DNA of 37,697 nt from Oscillospiraceae bacterium (GTDB taxonomy: Bacteria; Bacillota; Clostridia; Oscillospirales; Acutalibacteraceae): assembly GCA_015066465.1 (NCBI GenBank), contig SVOI01000021.1:1-37697 (forward strand), given 5' to 3'. Of this stretch, positions 30,626-37,697 are shown in pieces. A model generated the notes under the pieces. The model saw only the letters and a list, made by a program, of their open reading frames with translations, searched no databases and was not told where the DNA came from. Each line of letters starts with the position of its first letter. Positions within the stretch are counted from its first letter, which is position 1. The position numbers and the translations under genes were made by a program.

Positions 30626-31786
30626 TTATATTATATTGCCGTTAGTAATGATGTTTTTAACGTTAACGTCATCATCAAAAATAATTAAATCGGCATCATA
30701 GCCTTTTTCAATTTTACCTTTTTTGTTACCAAAACCAATAACCTCTGCTGGTGTTAAAGATGCCATTCTCACTGCTTCATATAGTGGAATTTTAACTTCT
30801 TTATACATATTCCTTACACAGTCTTTAAGAGTTGCAACTGACCCTGCTAAAGCGGAGCGGTCTGAAAGCTTCATAGCACCATCTTCAAAAATAACACCAA
30901 TGCCGTTTTCTTGCATATAAACTGTGTTTTCTTTAATGTCACTTGCAGAGAATTCAAGTCCATCTGTTATTAAGTACATTTTTTCAACGCCTTTTGCTTT
31001 GTAGATTAACTGTAAAAGACCTTTTGGCAAATGTCTTAAATCACCAATAACCTGAGTTGTAATTTCGTCTAAAACAAGCCCCGCTTCTACAACACCCGCA
31101 ACTCTGAAAATACCTTCTTTAAAGCAAGATGCACAAGCGTTATAAATATGGGTTACGTCACTGTATCCGTGTTTTACAGCTTCTTCAACTGTTTCAAAGC
31201 TTGCGGCAGAGTGGGCAACAGAAGCAACAATATTTCTTTTTCTTAATTTGTCGCCTAATTCTAAACAGCCTTCTTCTTCTGGGGCAGCACCCATTATAAG
31301 AATTTTATCCCAGAGTTCAAATAATTCGTCTGGTGGATTTTTTATAGGATTTAAAATGTTTTCAGGGCTTTGCGCACCTTTGTATTTAAGTGAAATGTAA
31401 GGACCTTCATAGTGGAGACCTAAAATATTTGCATTTGTTGATTTTTTACTCGCTTCTTTAATTGAAAGAGTAACGTCCTTTAATTGTGATATTGGTGAAG
31501 CAAGAGTTGTAGGTACGATAGAGGTCGTGCCGTGTTTTAAGTGTGCTTCAGCCATTTCTATTATATCCAGTGGGTTTGTGCTCATAGCACTTTTATTACC
31601 ACCACCGTGAACGTGAATATCAATAAATCCAGGTGAAAGATAATCGCCGTTTGCATCTATAACAGTATCGTTATTGTTTTCTGAATATCTTTCAACAATA
31701 TCAACTATTTTGCCATTGTCACAAAGCACAGTGACGTTTCTTATTTTATCGGTAAAAATTACGTTTGCATTTTTTATAACAAGCAT
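30626..31786 (-). CDS. nagA: N-acetylglucosamine-6-phosphate deacetylase
   Basis: A 386-residue amidohydrolase that removes acetate from GlcNAc-6-phosphate in amino-sugar recycling. It has SPGFIDIHVHGGGN (metal His pair), ILGLHYEGPYIS with the metal Glu, ASVAHSAAS, DVTHIYNACA, and the catalytic Asp in LITDGLE. ALAGSVATLKDCVRN and KGKIEKGYDADLIIFDDD near the end are also typical. Length is normal. No nagB or transporter is beside it. It fits with the wall glucosaminidase upstream as a recycling step, but they are separate units. ATG 31786 follows AAAGGAG. Confidence 0.93.
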   Translation of the reverse strand: MLVIKNANVIFTDKIRNVTVLCDNGKIVDIVERYSENNNDTVIDANGDYLSPGFIDIHVHGGGNKSAMSTNPLDIIEMAEAHLKHGTTSIVPTTLASPISQLKDVTLSIKEASKKSTNANILGLHYEGPYISLKYKGAQSPENILNPIKNPPDELFELWDKILIMGAAPEEEGCLELGDKLRKRNIVASVAHSAASFETVEEAVKHGYSDVTHIYNACASCFKEGIFRVAGVVEAGLVLDEITTQVIGDLRHLPKGLLQLIYKAKGVEKMYLITDGLEFSASDIKENTVYMQENGIGVIFEDGAMKLSDRSALAGSVATLKDCVRNMYKEVKIPLYEAVRMASLTPAEVIGFGNKKGKIEKGYDADLIIFDDDVNVKNIITNGNII

Positions 31787-31816
31787 TTTTAGTTACTCCT
31801 TTTTCAGACTTCTTTT

Positions 31817-31845
31817 ATTGTATTCTCATTTTTCATTGGTGTCAA
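31817..31845 (-). promoter_or_regulatory. Promoter of nagA
   Basis: On the minus strand: -35 TTGACA (31840-31845), 17-base spacer, -10 TACAAT (31817-31822). Confidence 0.82.
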
Positions 31846-31865
31846 TATTTTTTTGTACGACTTAA

Positions 31866-31899
31866 TGCGACAGAAAAAAGGAAAGAAATAAACTATAAT
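31866..31899 (+). promoter_or_regulatory. Possible Spo0A-controlled promoter of spoIIGA-sigE
   Basis: -10 TATAAT (31894-31899). Instead of a -35 at 17 bases there is TGCGACA (31866-31872), one base from the inverted 0A box TTCGACA, at the roughly 22-base distance known from the Bacillus spoIIG promoter. One weak box only, so tentative. Confidence 0.45.
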
Positions 31900-31914
31900 T
31901 CAAATGGTGGTTTT

Positions 31915-32820
31915 ATGAAAACAGTAATTTATCTGGACGTTTTGGTTGCTGTAAATATTCTTGTTACATATATTATGATAGTCTGCACACGTGTTATTGT
32001 AAAAAGTGATACTCATAAATGGGGTATAGTGTTAGCGGTGTTTTTTGGTGGTGTGTCATCACTTGTGATTTTCTGGGAGAGTATGCCACTAATTTTATCC
32101 GTTGTAACTAAAATTCTTGGTGTGATTATAATTTCTTTCTCAGCGTTTTTGCCAAAGGATAAAAAACAATTTATAAAAACAACACTTGGATTTTTGTTTG
32201 TGAATTTTTTATTTGGTGGGGTTATGTATTTTGTAGAGCTGACTTTTAACCCTTCAAATATTTTTTATATGAATGGAACAGTTTATTTTGATATAAGTGT
32301 GTTGTTTCTTGTTTCAATGACGCTTGTTTGCTATGGTCTTTTATTGGCGTTCGACTTTTTCTTGAGAAAAAGAAGTTCAGAAAAAACACTTTATAAAGCT
32401 ACGATTTATTTCAGAGATAAAAGTGTTACACTTAACGCTCTTTATGATACTGGGAATCATCTTCAAGACGGCATAGAAGGAAAGCCAGTTATAATAGTAG
32501 ATTTAAATTCAATAAAAGAGTTTTTTTCTCCCTTTGAATTTGAATACTTCAAAAGTGATTCAATAACAAGCGATGTACCAGCAACTCTAAAAAATATAGT
32601 AAGAATAGTTCCTTGTTCTTCAATAAACGGCAATTCGCTTCTTAAAGCATTCGTTGCAGAAGAAATGATTATAGAAAGTGACACTTTTAAATTCAAGACC
32701 GATTTTTTTGTAGTTGCAGTTACTAATAATACACTTTCTTTGGGTGAATATAATTGTTTGCTTAATTCCGATATATTTGAAAGGGGTACGAAAATAAATG
32801 AAGATAAGGTTTTTAAATGA
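31915..32820 (+). CDS. spoIIGA: Sigma-E processing aspartic peptidase
   Basis: A 301-residue membrane protease that removes the pro-peptide of sigma-E in the mother cell after asymmetric division. Five hydrophobic helices fill residues 1-150. The soluble half carries LNALYDTGNHL with the catalytic Asp178 of a retropepsin-like half site, and later VRIVPCSSINGNSLL. Length matches the family. The 3' end overlaps sigE by 23 bases, the usual tight pairing. The spoIIG locus of Bacillus continues with sigG, which is not present directly after sigE here. Confidence 0.93.
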   Translation: MKTVIYLDVLVAVNILVTYIMIVCTRVIVKSDTHKWGIVLAVFFGGVSSLVIFWESMPLILSVVTKILGVIIISFSAFLPKDKKQFIKTTLGFLFVNFLFGGVMYFVELTFNPSNIFYMNGTVYFDISVLFLVSMTLVCYGLLLAFDFFLRKRSSEKTLYKATIYFRDKSVTLNALYDTGNHLQDGIEGKPVIIVDLNSIKEFFSPFEFEYFKSDSITSDVPATLKNIVRIVPCSSINGNSLLKAFVAEEMIIESDTFKFKTDFFVVAVTNNTLSLGEYNCLLNSDIFERGTKINEDKVFK

Positions 32821-33520
32821 TATTAAAGAGCTTTTATTAAGAATAAAATTAAAATACTTTTGTGAAAACGTTTACTATATAAACAGTACACAGATGTTAC
32901 CACCACCATTAAAAAAGGCAGAAGAGCAAGAATTAACTGAACGAATTGCAAACGGTGACGAAAAAGCACGTGAGCCTTTAATAGTTCATAATTTAAGACT
33001 TGTAGTTTACATAGCAAAAAAATTTGAAAGCTCAGGCGTTAATATTGAAGATTTAGTTTCAATTGGTACAATAGGTCTTATAAAATCTGTAAACACCTTT
33101 TGCCCAGATAAAAATATTAAACTTGCAACGTACGCTTCAAGGTGCATTGAAAATGAAATTTTAATGCATCTTCGCAAAATTAATCAGCAAAAAGGTGACG
33201 TCTCATTAGATGAACCACTCAACACTGATTGGGAAGGGAATGAATTATTACTTTCAGACGTGCTCGGAAGCGACGGCTATGAAGTCAACAACGGAGTTGA
33301 AGATGAAGATGAACGAAGAATACTTCATCTTTGTATGGAAACTCTTGAAGAACGTGAAAGACTCATTATGAATATGCGGTTTGGTCTTTGCGGTTACAAA
33401 GAGCATACACAAAAAGAAGTGGCAGATATTTTAGGGATTTCACAAAGTTACATTTCAAGGCTTGAAAAGAGAATTATATCGCAACTAAAAAGAGATATTG
33501 AAAAAATAACTGCGGAATGA
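32798..33520 (+). CDS. sigE: RNA polymerase sporulation sigma factor sigma-E (pro form)
   Basis: A 240-residue sigma-70 family factor for early mother-cell genes. A pro-peptide of about 30 residues with a basic amphipathic helix (LLLRIKLKYFCENVYYINS) comes before LPPPLKKAEEQELTERI. Region 2 is NLRLVVYIAKKFESSGVNIEDLVSIGTIGLIKSVNTF and LATYASRCIENEILMHLR. The sigma-E-type stretch SLDEPLNTDWEGNELLLSDVLG follows, and region 4 is TQKEVADILGISQSYISRLEKRI. ATG 32798 follows GAAAGGGG inside the end of spoIIGA. Identification is firm. Confidence 0.97.
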   Translation: MKIRFLNDIKELLLRIKLKYFCENVYYINSTQMLPPPLKKAEEQELTERIANGDEKAREPLIVHNLRLVVYIAKKFESSGVNIEDLVSIGTIGLIKSVNTFCPDKNIKLATYASRCIENEILMHLRKINQQKGDVSLDEPLNTDWEGNELLLSDVLGSDGYEVNNGVEDEDERRILHLCMETLEERERLIMNMRFGLCGYKEHTQKEVADILGISQSYISRLEKRIISQLKRDIEKITAE

Positions 33521-33546
33521 AATTGAAAGTGAATATATTGAAAAAC

Positions 33547-33590
33547 AACTCAGTTAACTGACTAAAAATCAATTAACTGAGTTTTGTTTT
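33547..33590. terminator. Terminator after sigE
   Basis: Stem AACTCAGTTAA/TTAACTGAGTT (33547-33583) followed by TTGTTTT; the reverse strand is followed by GTTTTTC, so it may work both ways. Confidence 0.85.
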
Positions 33591-33611
33591 AAAAATTATT
33601 CGATTTTTCAG

Positions 33612-33638
33612 TAAGACAGAGAACCGTTCCCTGTCTTA
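33612..33638. repeat. REP-like palindrome, left copy
   Basis: TAAGACAG...CTGTCTTA palindrome of 27 bp with a GAACCGTTC centre. It matches the 34523-34549 palindrome in inverted sense at 24 of 27 bases. The two flank the membrane-protein gene. Confidence 0.8.
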
Positions 33639-33645
33639 TTTATTT

Positions 33646-34485
33646 TTAATATAAATAAAGCAAAAATGAACCATTAAGTATAGATGTAAAAACAAAATAT
33701 ATTGCACAGATTACTATTAATGAGCACAAAACTTTCAAAGGTAACTGCACTATATTTCTTTTTATATTGTTTTTGTTATTTTTGAAATTCTTTATAAACT
33801 TATTAACAAAAAAGACTTGTATAAAAAGATACACTAAATTTAAAATTTTGAATAAAGGTGTAGAAACATAATGAGATAAACTAAGTGGATAAAAAGAGTA
33901 ACTTCCGTAACTTTCGCCAACTGATTTATATTCATCTATTTGTGATATCGCTTTTGAATCTGTTGCTTTGTAAACAGATGTTAAAGGTAACCCTTCATTC
34001 ATAAGACCAGTGTAACCATTATCTAAAAAATAATGATCAATTACAAGATAATACTGACCAAAGATTTTTAAGCAATAAACACTCCCCGCATGTCCGTCAT
34101 TCTGTTCTTTAAACTCATCTGAACGTTTGTCAATACCTGTGTCTTGCGGGTCTAAAAAAAGCATAACAACAGAATTGAACCTACTATGTAACGTTTGTAT
34201 AACAACTTGTTCAAAATATGATACTTTTTCATACTGGGTCTGTTTTAAAACTTCTATAACATTTTTAGAATCATTAAAATTTTCACCAGTTTCCCAATTA
34301 AGCAAATTGTAATAACTAAATTTAATTGTAGTAGAGTCAGGCAACATTATATCTTCAAAAGAACCTTTTTCTACTGATTGATTGTTTCTTTTTTCCGTCG
34401 CCAACGATACAGCAAATACCACAATAAAATTAAAGACAAGTACAATGATAACGGAAAGTAAAATTGTAAAAACTCTTTTTTTCAT
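33646..34485 (-). CDS. Hypothetical membrane-anchored protein
   Basis: A 279-residue protein not assigned to a family. One N-terminal membrane anchor (TILLSVIIVLVFNFIVVFAV, residues 7-26) is followed by an outside domain of about 180 residues with many Tyr and Ser (SYYNLLNWETGENFND, YGSYSFYPLSLSHYVS). Two C-terminal hydrophobic helices (FKILNLVYLFIQVFFV and LCSLIVICAIYFVFTSIL) end the protein. A ribosome site is weak (GGGTG). It is alone on the minus strand between sigE and the esterase, framed by an inverted REP-like pair, so it may be a later arrival. Confidence 0.65.
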   Translation of the reverse strand: MKKRVFTILLSVIIVLVFNFIVVFAVSLATEKRNNQSVEKGSFEDIMLPDSTTIKFSYYNLLNWETGENFNDSKNVIEVLKQTQYEKVSYFEQVVIQTLHSRFNSVVMLFLDPQDTGIDKRSDEFKEQNDGHAGSVYCLKIFGQYYLVIDHYFLDNGYTGLMNEGLPLTSVYKATDSKAISQIDEYKSVGESYGSYSFYPLSLSHYVSTPLFKILNLVYLFIQVFFVNKFIKNFKNNKNNIKRNIVQLPLKVLCSLIVICAIYFVFTSILNGSFLLYLY

Positions 34486-34522
34486 ATTTTAGTACACCCA
34501 CATTTTCTTTGTTGTTATAGTG

Positions 34523-34549
34523 TAAGACAGGGGGCGGTTCTATGTCTTA
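34523..34549. repeat. REP-like palindrome, right copy
   Basis: TAAGACAGGGGGCGG...ATGTCTTA, followed by CGCCGTCCGGTACC. Partner of 33612-33638. Similar GGGNNCGGTTC-type palindromes are met with REP-associated (RAYT/IS200-like) transposases in Clostridia, but no such gene is in the window. Confidence 0.75.
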
Positions 34550-34680
34550 CGCCGTCCGGTACCTTTTTCTTGATTTCAATATATCAAATTCACTGTAACA
34601 ATTCAAGCAATTTTACAATTTTCAACACAAACAAGCAAAAGTATTGAATAAATCTATAATGCTTGAGAATATACAAGTTC

Positions 34681-34709
34681 TTGATTTTTTTCTATTTTTA
34701 TACTAAAAT
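34681..34709 (+). promoter_or_regulatory. Promoter of the esterase gene
   Basis: -35 TTGATT (34681-34686), 17-base spacer, -10 TAAAAT (34704-34709). Confidence 0.7.
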
Positions 34710-34723
34710 GGAAATAGTTTACA

Positions 34724-34741
34724 TTATACAAATGTGTATAA
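34724..34741. promoter_or_regulatory. Operator-like perfect inverted repeat before the esterase
   Basis: TTATACA-aatg-TGTATAA lies 15-32 bases downstream of the -10 box and just before the AGGAG ribosome site, a good place for a dimeric repressor. No regulator is next to it. Confidence 0.45.
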
Positions 34742-34756
34742 ACAGGAGTGGGTTAA

Positions 34757-35689
34757 ATGAATAAGTCGGAATTAGTATTTAAGGCAATTGACGTTTTAGG
34801 TCACGCACCACAAAATGCAAAAAGCTTTGATGGTATTACTTGTATTAAAGATATTGCTTATGGTGAAGCCGATTTACAAAAGGGTGACCTTTATTTTAAA
34901 AATGACGTAAATAAATCGGGTGAAAAAAAGCCGATTGTTTTATATATTCACGGTGGTGGATTTATCAAAGGTGACAAGAAACACAGAGTTACTGTCAGCG
35001 AATATTATGCGAATGAAGATTGTTTTGTTTTTAGTATAAATTATCGTTTGCCACCAGAAGTGGATATTTTCGGGCAGATAAGCGACTGTGTTTCTGCACT
35101 CAACTATATTGAAAACCTTTCAGAAAGCTACAATATTGATTTAGATAATATATTCATTACAGGTGATTCTTCTGGCTCTTGTCAGACTACGTTTTTAGCG
35201 GCTATAAAATATGATGACGAGTTAAGAAAAAAACTTGGTTGCCCAGAAGTGAAGGTTAATATTAAGGGTTTAATGCTTATGTCTGGTATTTATGACGTTG
35301 AAGCTCTGGTAAAACACATAAAGCTCTTTGGTGTTATTCCACAGACGGCAGGAATGATATTAAATTTCAAATTAAAAAGCGATTTGTCAAACTTATCAGA
35401 ATACGAATTTTATGATTGTATGTCACCAAGTAAGTTTGTAAACGAAAAATGGTGCCCTGTATTTATAAGCTGGGCTGAGGATGATATTTTCTGTAAAGGT
35501 CAGGGCGAGGCTATGACTGCGGCTTTAAAGAAAAATATTGAGAACGTAAGTACATATAGTGTAAAAGGGTTACTTAATAACCACTGTTATCATCTCTTTT
35601 TAAAATCAAATAAATATGCAGAAGAATGTATGCAGAAGTCTGCTGATTTTATTAAGGAAATGCTATCTAAAACACCAGTTGAAAAATAA
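34757..35689 (+). CDS. Alpha/beta-hydrolase esterase (HSL type)
   Basis: A 310-residue cytoplasmic carboxylesterase/lipase-like hydrolase. The oxyanion motif HGGGF is in LYIHGGGFIKGD (about 64-75). The nucleophile elbow GDSSGS is near residue 136. The acid is probably in SWAEDDIFCKGQ and the base histidine in NNHCYHLF. It has no signal peptide. The substrate, an acyl ester, cannot be told. It has its own promoter and a possible operator. Good ribosome site AGGAGTGGG before ATG 34757. Confidence 0.88.
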   Translation: MNKSELVFKAIDVLGHAPQNAKSFDGITCIKDIAYGEADLQKGDLYFKNDVNKSGEKKPIVLYIHGGGFIKGDKKHRVTVSEYYANEDCFVFSINYRLPPEVDIFGQISDCVSALNYIENLSESYNIDLDNIFITGDSSGSCQTTFLAAIKYDDELRKKLGCPEVKVNIKGLMLMSGIYDVEALVKHIKLFGVIPQTAGMILNFKLKSDLSNLSEYEFYDCMSPSKFVNEKWCPVFISWAEDDIFCKGQGEAMTAALKKNIENVSTYSVKGLLNNHCYHLFLKSNKYAEECMQKSADFIKEMLSKTPVEK

Positions 35690-35724
35690 ATTTGTATAAT
35701 TCCTATTTGTTTACAGTAAATTCA

Positions 35725-35753
35725 TTGACTTTATTGTAAAATATTGTTAAAAT
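35725..35753 (+). promoter_or_regulatory. Promoter of the ceramidase-like genes
   Basis: -35 TTGACT (35725-35730), 17-base spacer, -10 TAAAAT (35748-35753). A GATAAA/TTTATC hairpin lies in the leader before the AAAGGAGG site. Confidence 0.78.
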
Positions 35754-35811
35754 GATAATAGATAAATTTTTGTTTAATTTAAACAGTTTATCTTCGTAAA
35801 GGAGGATATTT

Positions 35812-37236
35812 ATGGGTATAAATGAAATCGCAGCAGTAGCAGTAAGAAAGATTGGTATTGCAGCTGGTAAAAAAATGAGAAGAAAAGGCATTAAAGCAGA
35901 CCCACTTCCAAAGACAGAACCTACAATTATTAAAGGCGACTCTTTTGTTTCTGGCTATGCAGTTAAAGAGGTAATGCCAAAAAGCATAACTGAGAAAAAA
36001 TACTGGATTGCAGGTCACGGTATGGGTCATACAATTGACCGAATTCACGACCCTATTACTGCAAGTGCTATGTGGCTCGGCAGTGGCAATAGTGGTATTA
36101 TTCATATTTGTGCAGACATTATCGGTCTTACAAACTTTGAAGTTAATATTGTAAGAGATTCTTTAAAAGAATTCTGCGAAAAAACAAATTGTAAGAGTGT
36201 TAATATTTCTTGCTCACATACTCACGCTGGTTTTGATACTGTTGGCTACTGGGGTCAGCTTTATAAGTTGCAGTCAGGTAAAGACCCTGAGTATATGGAT
36301 TTACTCTTAAAATCACTCAAAGAGGTTGCTATTGAAGCTTATGAAAACAGAAAGCCTGGTAAGCTTTACGCTGGTTCAATTTCTGTTCCAGAAGCTCAGC
36401 ATGATAAACGTGAACCAGTTATTCTTCACGATACATTAACAAGAATTAAGTTCGTTCCTGATGATGGCTCAACTGAAACATGGCTTATGAACTTCGGTGC
36501 TCACCCTAACACATTAGGCGGTAGCAACAACGATTGTAGTGCTGACTATCCATATTGGCTCAGAAAGACAATTAACGATACAAAGAAAGTTAACGTTATG
36601 TTCGCAGTAAGTGCTATTGGTGCAGTTGACCCAGGCGACTTTTGTGAAGATAAGCCAGAAAGAACTCGTATTCAGGGTGAAACACTTGCAAAGGCTGCAC
36701 TCGAGATTTCTAACGACAGAGAGTTAAAGCCTGAAATTACAGTTTTATGTCAGAAATATTATGCACCGGTTGATAACGGACTTCTTGCATTAATGGTAAC
36801 AATTGGCGCTTGTAGTGCTCAGAGATACCCTTGCGACAGAGGTGACCTCGGTATTGCGCTTCAGACAGAAATTACATATATTAAAATTGATGATTTACAA
36901 ATTTTACTTCTTCCTGGCGAACCATTCCCAGAGGTTGTATATGGCGGTGCAGTAAGTGCTGAAGAATCTGCAACTGGTAAGGGTCCTGAAATTAACCCAC
37001 CTGCATTAGTAGATGTAGTAGGCGACAAAGACCTTGTTGTATTCTGTGTTACTAACGATATGACAGGCTACTGTGTTGTTCCTAATGACTACATTCTTCA
37101 TGAAACACAACCATATATCGAACAGGGTACAGATGTTAAGGGTAGAAGACACTACCACGAAACTAACTCTCTCGGCTACTTAACAAATCAGGTTATTGTT
37201 GAAGTAGTAGAAGATATTATGAGTCGTGTAAAATAA
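35812..37236 (+). CDS. Neutral ceramidase-like protein, no signal peptide
   Basis: A 474-residue protein resembling the neutral/alkaline ceramidase N-terminal domain family. Marks are NSGIIHICADIIGLTNFEVNIV, the metal-site motif SCSHTHAGFDT (two His), LMNFGAHPNTLGGSN with a third His, and a late LLLPGEPFPEVVYGG with a Glu. Secreted ceramidases have an export signal; here the N terminus (VRKIGIAAGKKMRRKG) is basic and not hydrophobic enough, so the enzyme is probably inside the cell. That argues for a substrate other than outside sphingolipid. It has a strong ribosome site, AAAGGAGG. A second, related gene follows 51 bases later in the same direction, likely as an operon. Confidence 0.75.
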   Translation: MGINEIAAVAVRKIGIAAGKKMRRKGIKADPLPKTEPTIIKGDSFVSGYAVKEVMPKSITEKKYWIAGHGMGHTIDRIHDPITASAMWLGSGNSGIIHICADIIGLTNFEVNIVRDSLKEFCEKTNCKSVNISCSHTHAGFDTVGYWGQLYKLQSGKDPEYMDLLLKSLKEVAIEAYENRKPGKLYAGSISVPEAQHDKREPVILHDTLTRIKFVPDDGSTETWLMNFGAHPNTLGGSNNDCSADYPYWLRKTINDTKKVNVMFAVSAIGAVDPGDFCEDKPERTRIQGETLAKAALEISNDRELKPEITVLCQKYYAPVDNGLLALMVTIGACSAQRYPCDRGDLGIALQTEITYIKIDDLQILLLPGEPFPEVVYGGAVSAEESATGKGPEINPPALVDVVGDKDLVVFCVTNDMTGYCVVPNDYILHETQPYIEQGTDVKGRRHYHETNSLGYLTNQVIVEVVEDIMSRVK

Positions 37237-37287
37237 TTTTTGAAAGGGAGTATTATACTCCCTTTTAATTATATAGGAGTATTTTTT

Positions 37288-37697
37288 ATGAAAAAAGAAA
37301 CACAAATTAAAATAGTTGAAGGTGCAATTAACGGCGTTGTTAACGCTCTTTTTGGCAAACTCAACGATGGTCCTAATTTTGATTTACTTGAAAATTATGA
37401 AACAGAAAATTTCTTTAGGGGTACTGAAGAATTTTTAAAAACACCAGCGAAAAATGCAAAATGGCAGTTGGGTTATGCAAACGTTGATTTAACACCAAAA
37501 GATTATAAAGAAAAAAATTATTATATGGGTGGTTACATTTCACCCGATAATAAATTTAAAAATCTTATTGAAAACGTAGTAGATAAAATGCAGGGCAGAG
37601 CAATTGCTGTTTCAGATAATTCGGGGCGTGGAATTTCACTCTTTTGCACAGTTGATTGCATCGGTATTACAAACGGTGATATCCGTGAAATAAGAGC
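37288..37697 (+). CDS. Second neutral ceramidase-like protein (cut by window edge)
   Basis: The first 136 residues of a further ceramidase-like protein. After a helical N-terminal part of about 55 residues comes WQLGYANVDLTPKDYKEKNY, then GRAIAVSDNSGRGISLFCTV and DCIGITNGDIREI. This is the start pattern of the ceramidase N-terminal domain (G-x-x-x-x-D-x-T-P, then an A-x-x-x-x-D strand pair and a D-x-x-G-I/L turn). ATG 37288 follows ATAGGAG. It is a paralogue of the gene before it with a different N-terminal extension. The metal-binding part is beyond the window. Confidence 0.75.
   Translation, partial: MKKETQIKIVEGAINGVVNALFGKLNDGPNFDLLENYETENFFRGTEEFLKTPAKNAKWQLGYANVDLTPKDYKEKNYYMGGYISPDNKFKNLIENVVDKMQGRAIAVSDNSGRGISLFCTVDCIGITNGDIREIR

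Overview
The window looks like chromosome of a low-GC, endospore-forming Clostridia member, most likely a gut Oscillospirales/Ruminococcaceae-type bacterium. Reasons: an alanyl-tRNA synthetase T-box leader, a spoIIGA-sigE sporulation pair, ribonuclease M5, Gram-positive style DNA polymerase I without proofreading residues, and two secreted peptidoglycan hydrolases that carry dockerin-type repeats. The species cannot be named from the sequence alone.

Layout. 1-12.3 kb is almost entirely minus strand. It holds the 5' part of metF, a GNAT acetyltransferase, a possible ADP-ribosyltransferase-fold protein, an unknown small protein, an rlmD-type 23S rRNA methyltransferase, a four-helix-bundle protein and an unknown 336-aa protein. 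These are followed by the housekeeping run alaS-HIT-comEC-holA-rnmV, led by a T-box and a consensus promoter. From 12.6 kb a divergent plus-strand operon encodes rpsF-ssb-rpsR. A minus-strand WYL regulator lies divergent from a SprA-like zincin gene. Then comes an operon of an mreB-like gene, polA, rimI and tsaD with 4-base overlaps. RimI is the expected acetylase of the S18 protein encoded by rpsR in the same window.

21.0-22.2 kb has no gene but is dense in structure: heptamer tandem repeats, a 216-bp inverted-repeat element, a terminator, a probable free-standing small RNA with its own promoter and terminator, and a 277-bp palindromic element with interleaved helices. After it come a lipoprotein whose two substrate-binding lobes appear in swapped order, a GPH-type sugar symporter, a membrane protein, a dockerin-amidase and a dockerin-glucosaminidase. 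A second copy of the 216-bp element forms the 3' end of the glucosaminidase gene. The remainder holds a DUF3267-type zincin, nagA on the minus strand, spoIIGA-sigE, an unknown membrane protein between inverted REP-like repeats, an HSL-type esterase, and two tandem neutral-ceramidase-like genes, the last cut by the window end.

The most unusual theme is the intergenic DNA. Several families of small elements are built from a short constant word alternating with different mini-hairpins. They sit directly on gene ends, supply stop codons to neighbours, bracket unknown genes as direct pairs, and share a border word (CTTGATTATAATGATT). One pair shows a compensatory base change in a stem. No transposase is present in the window.
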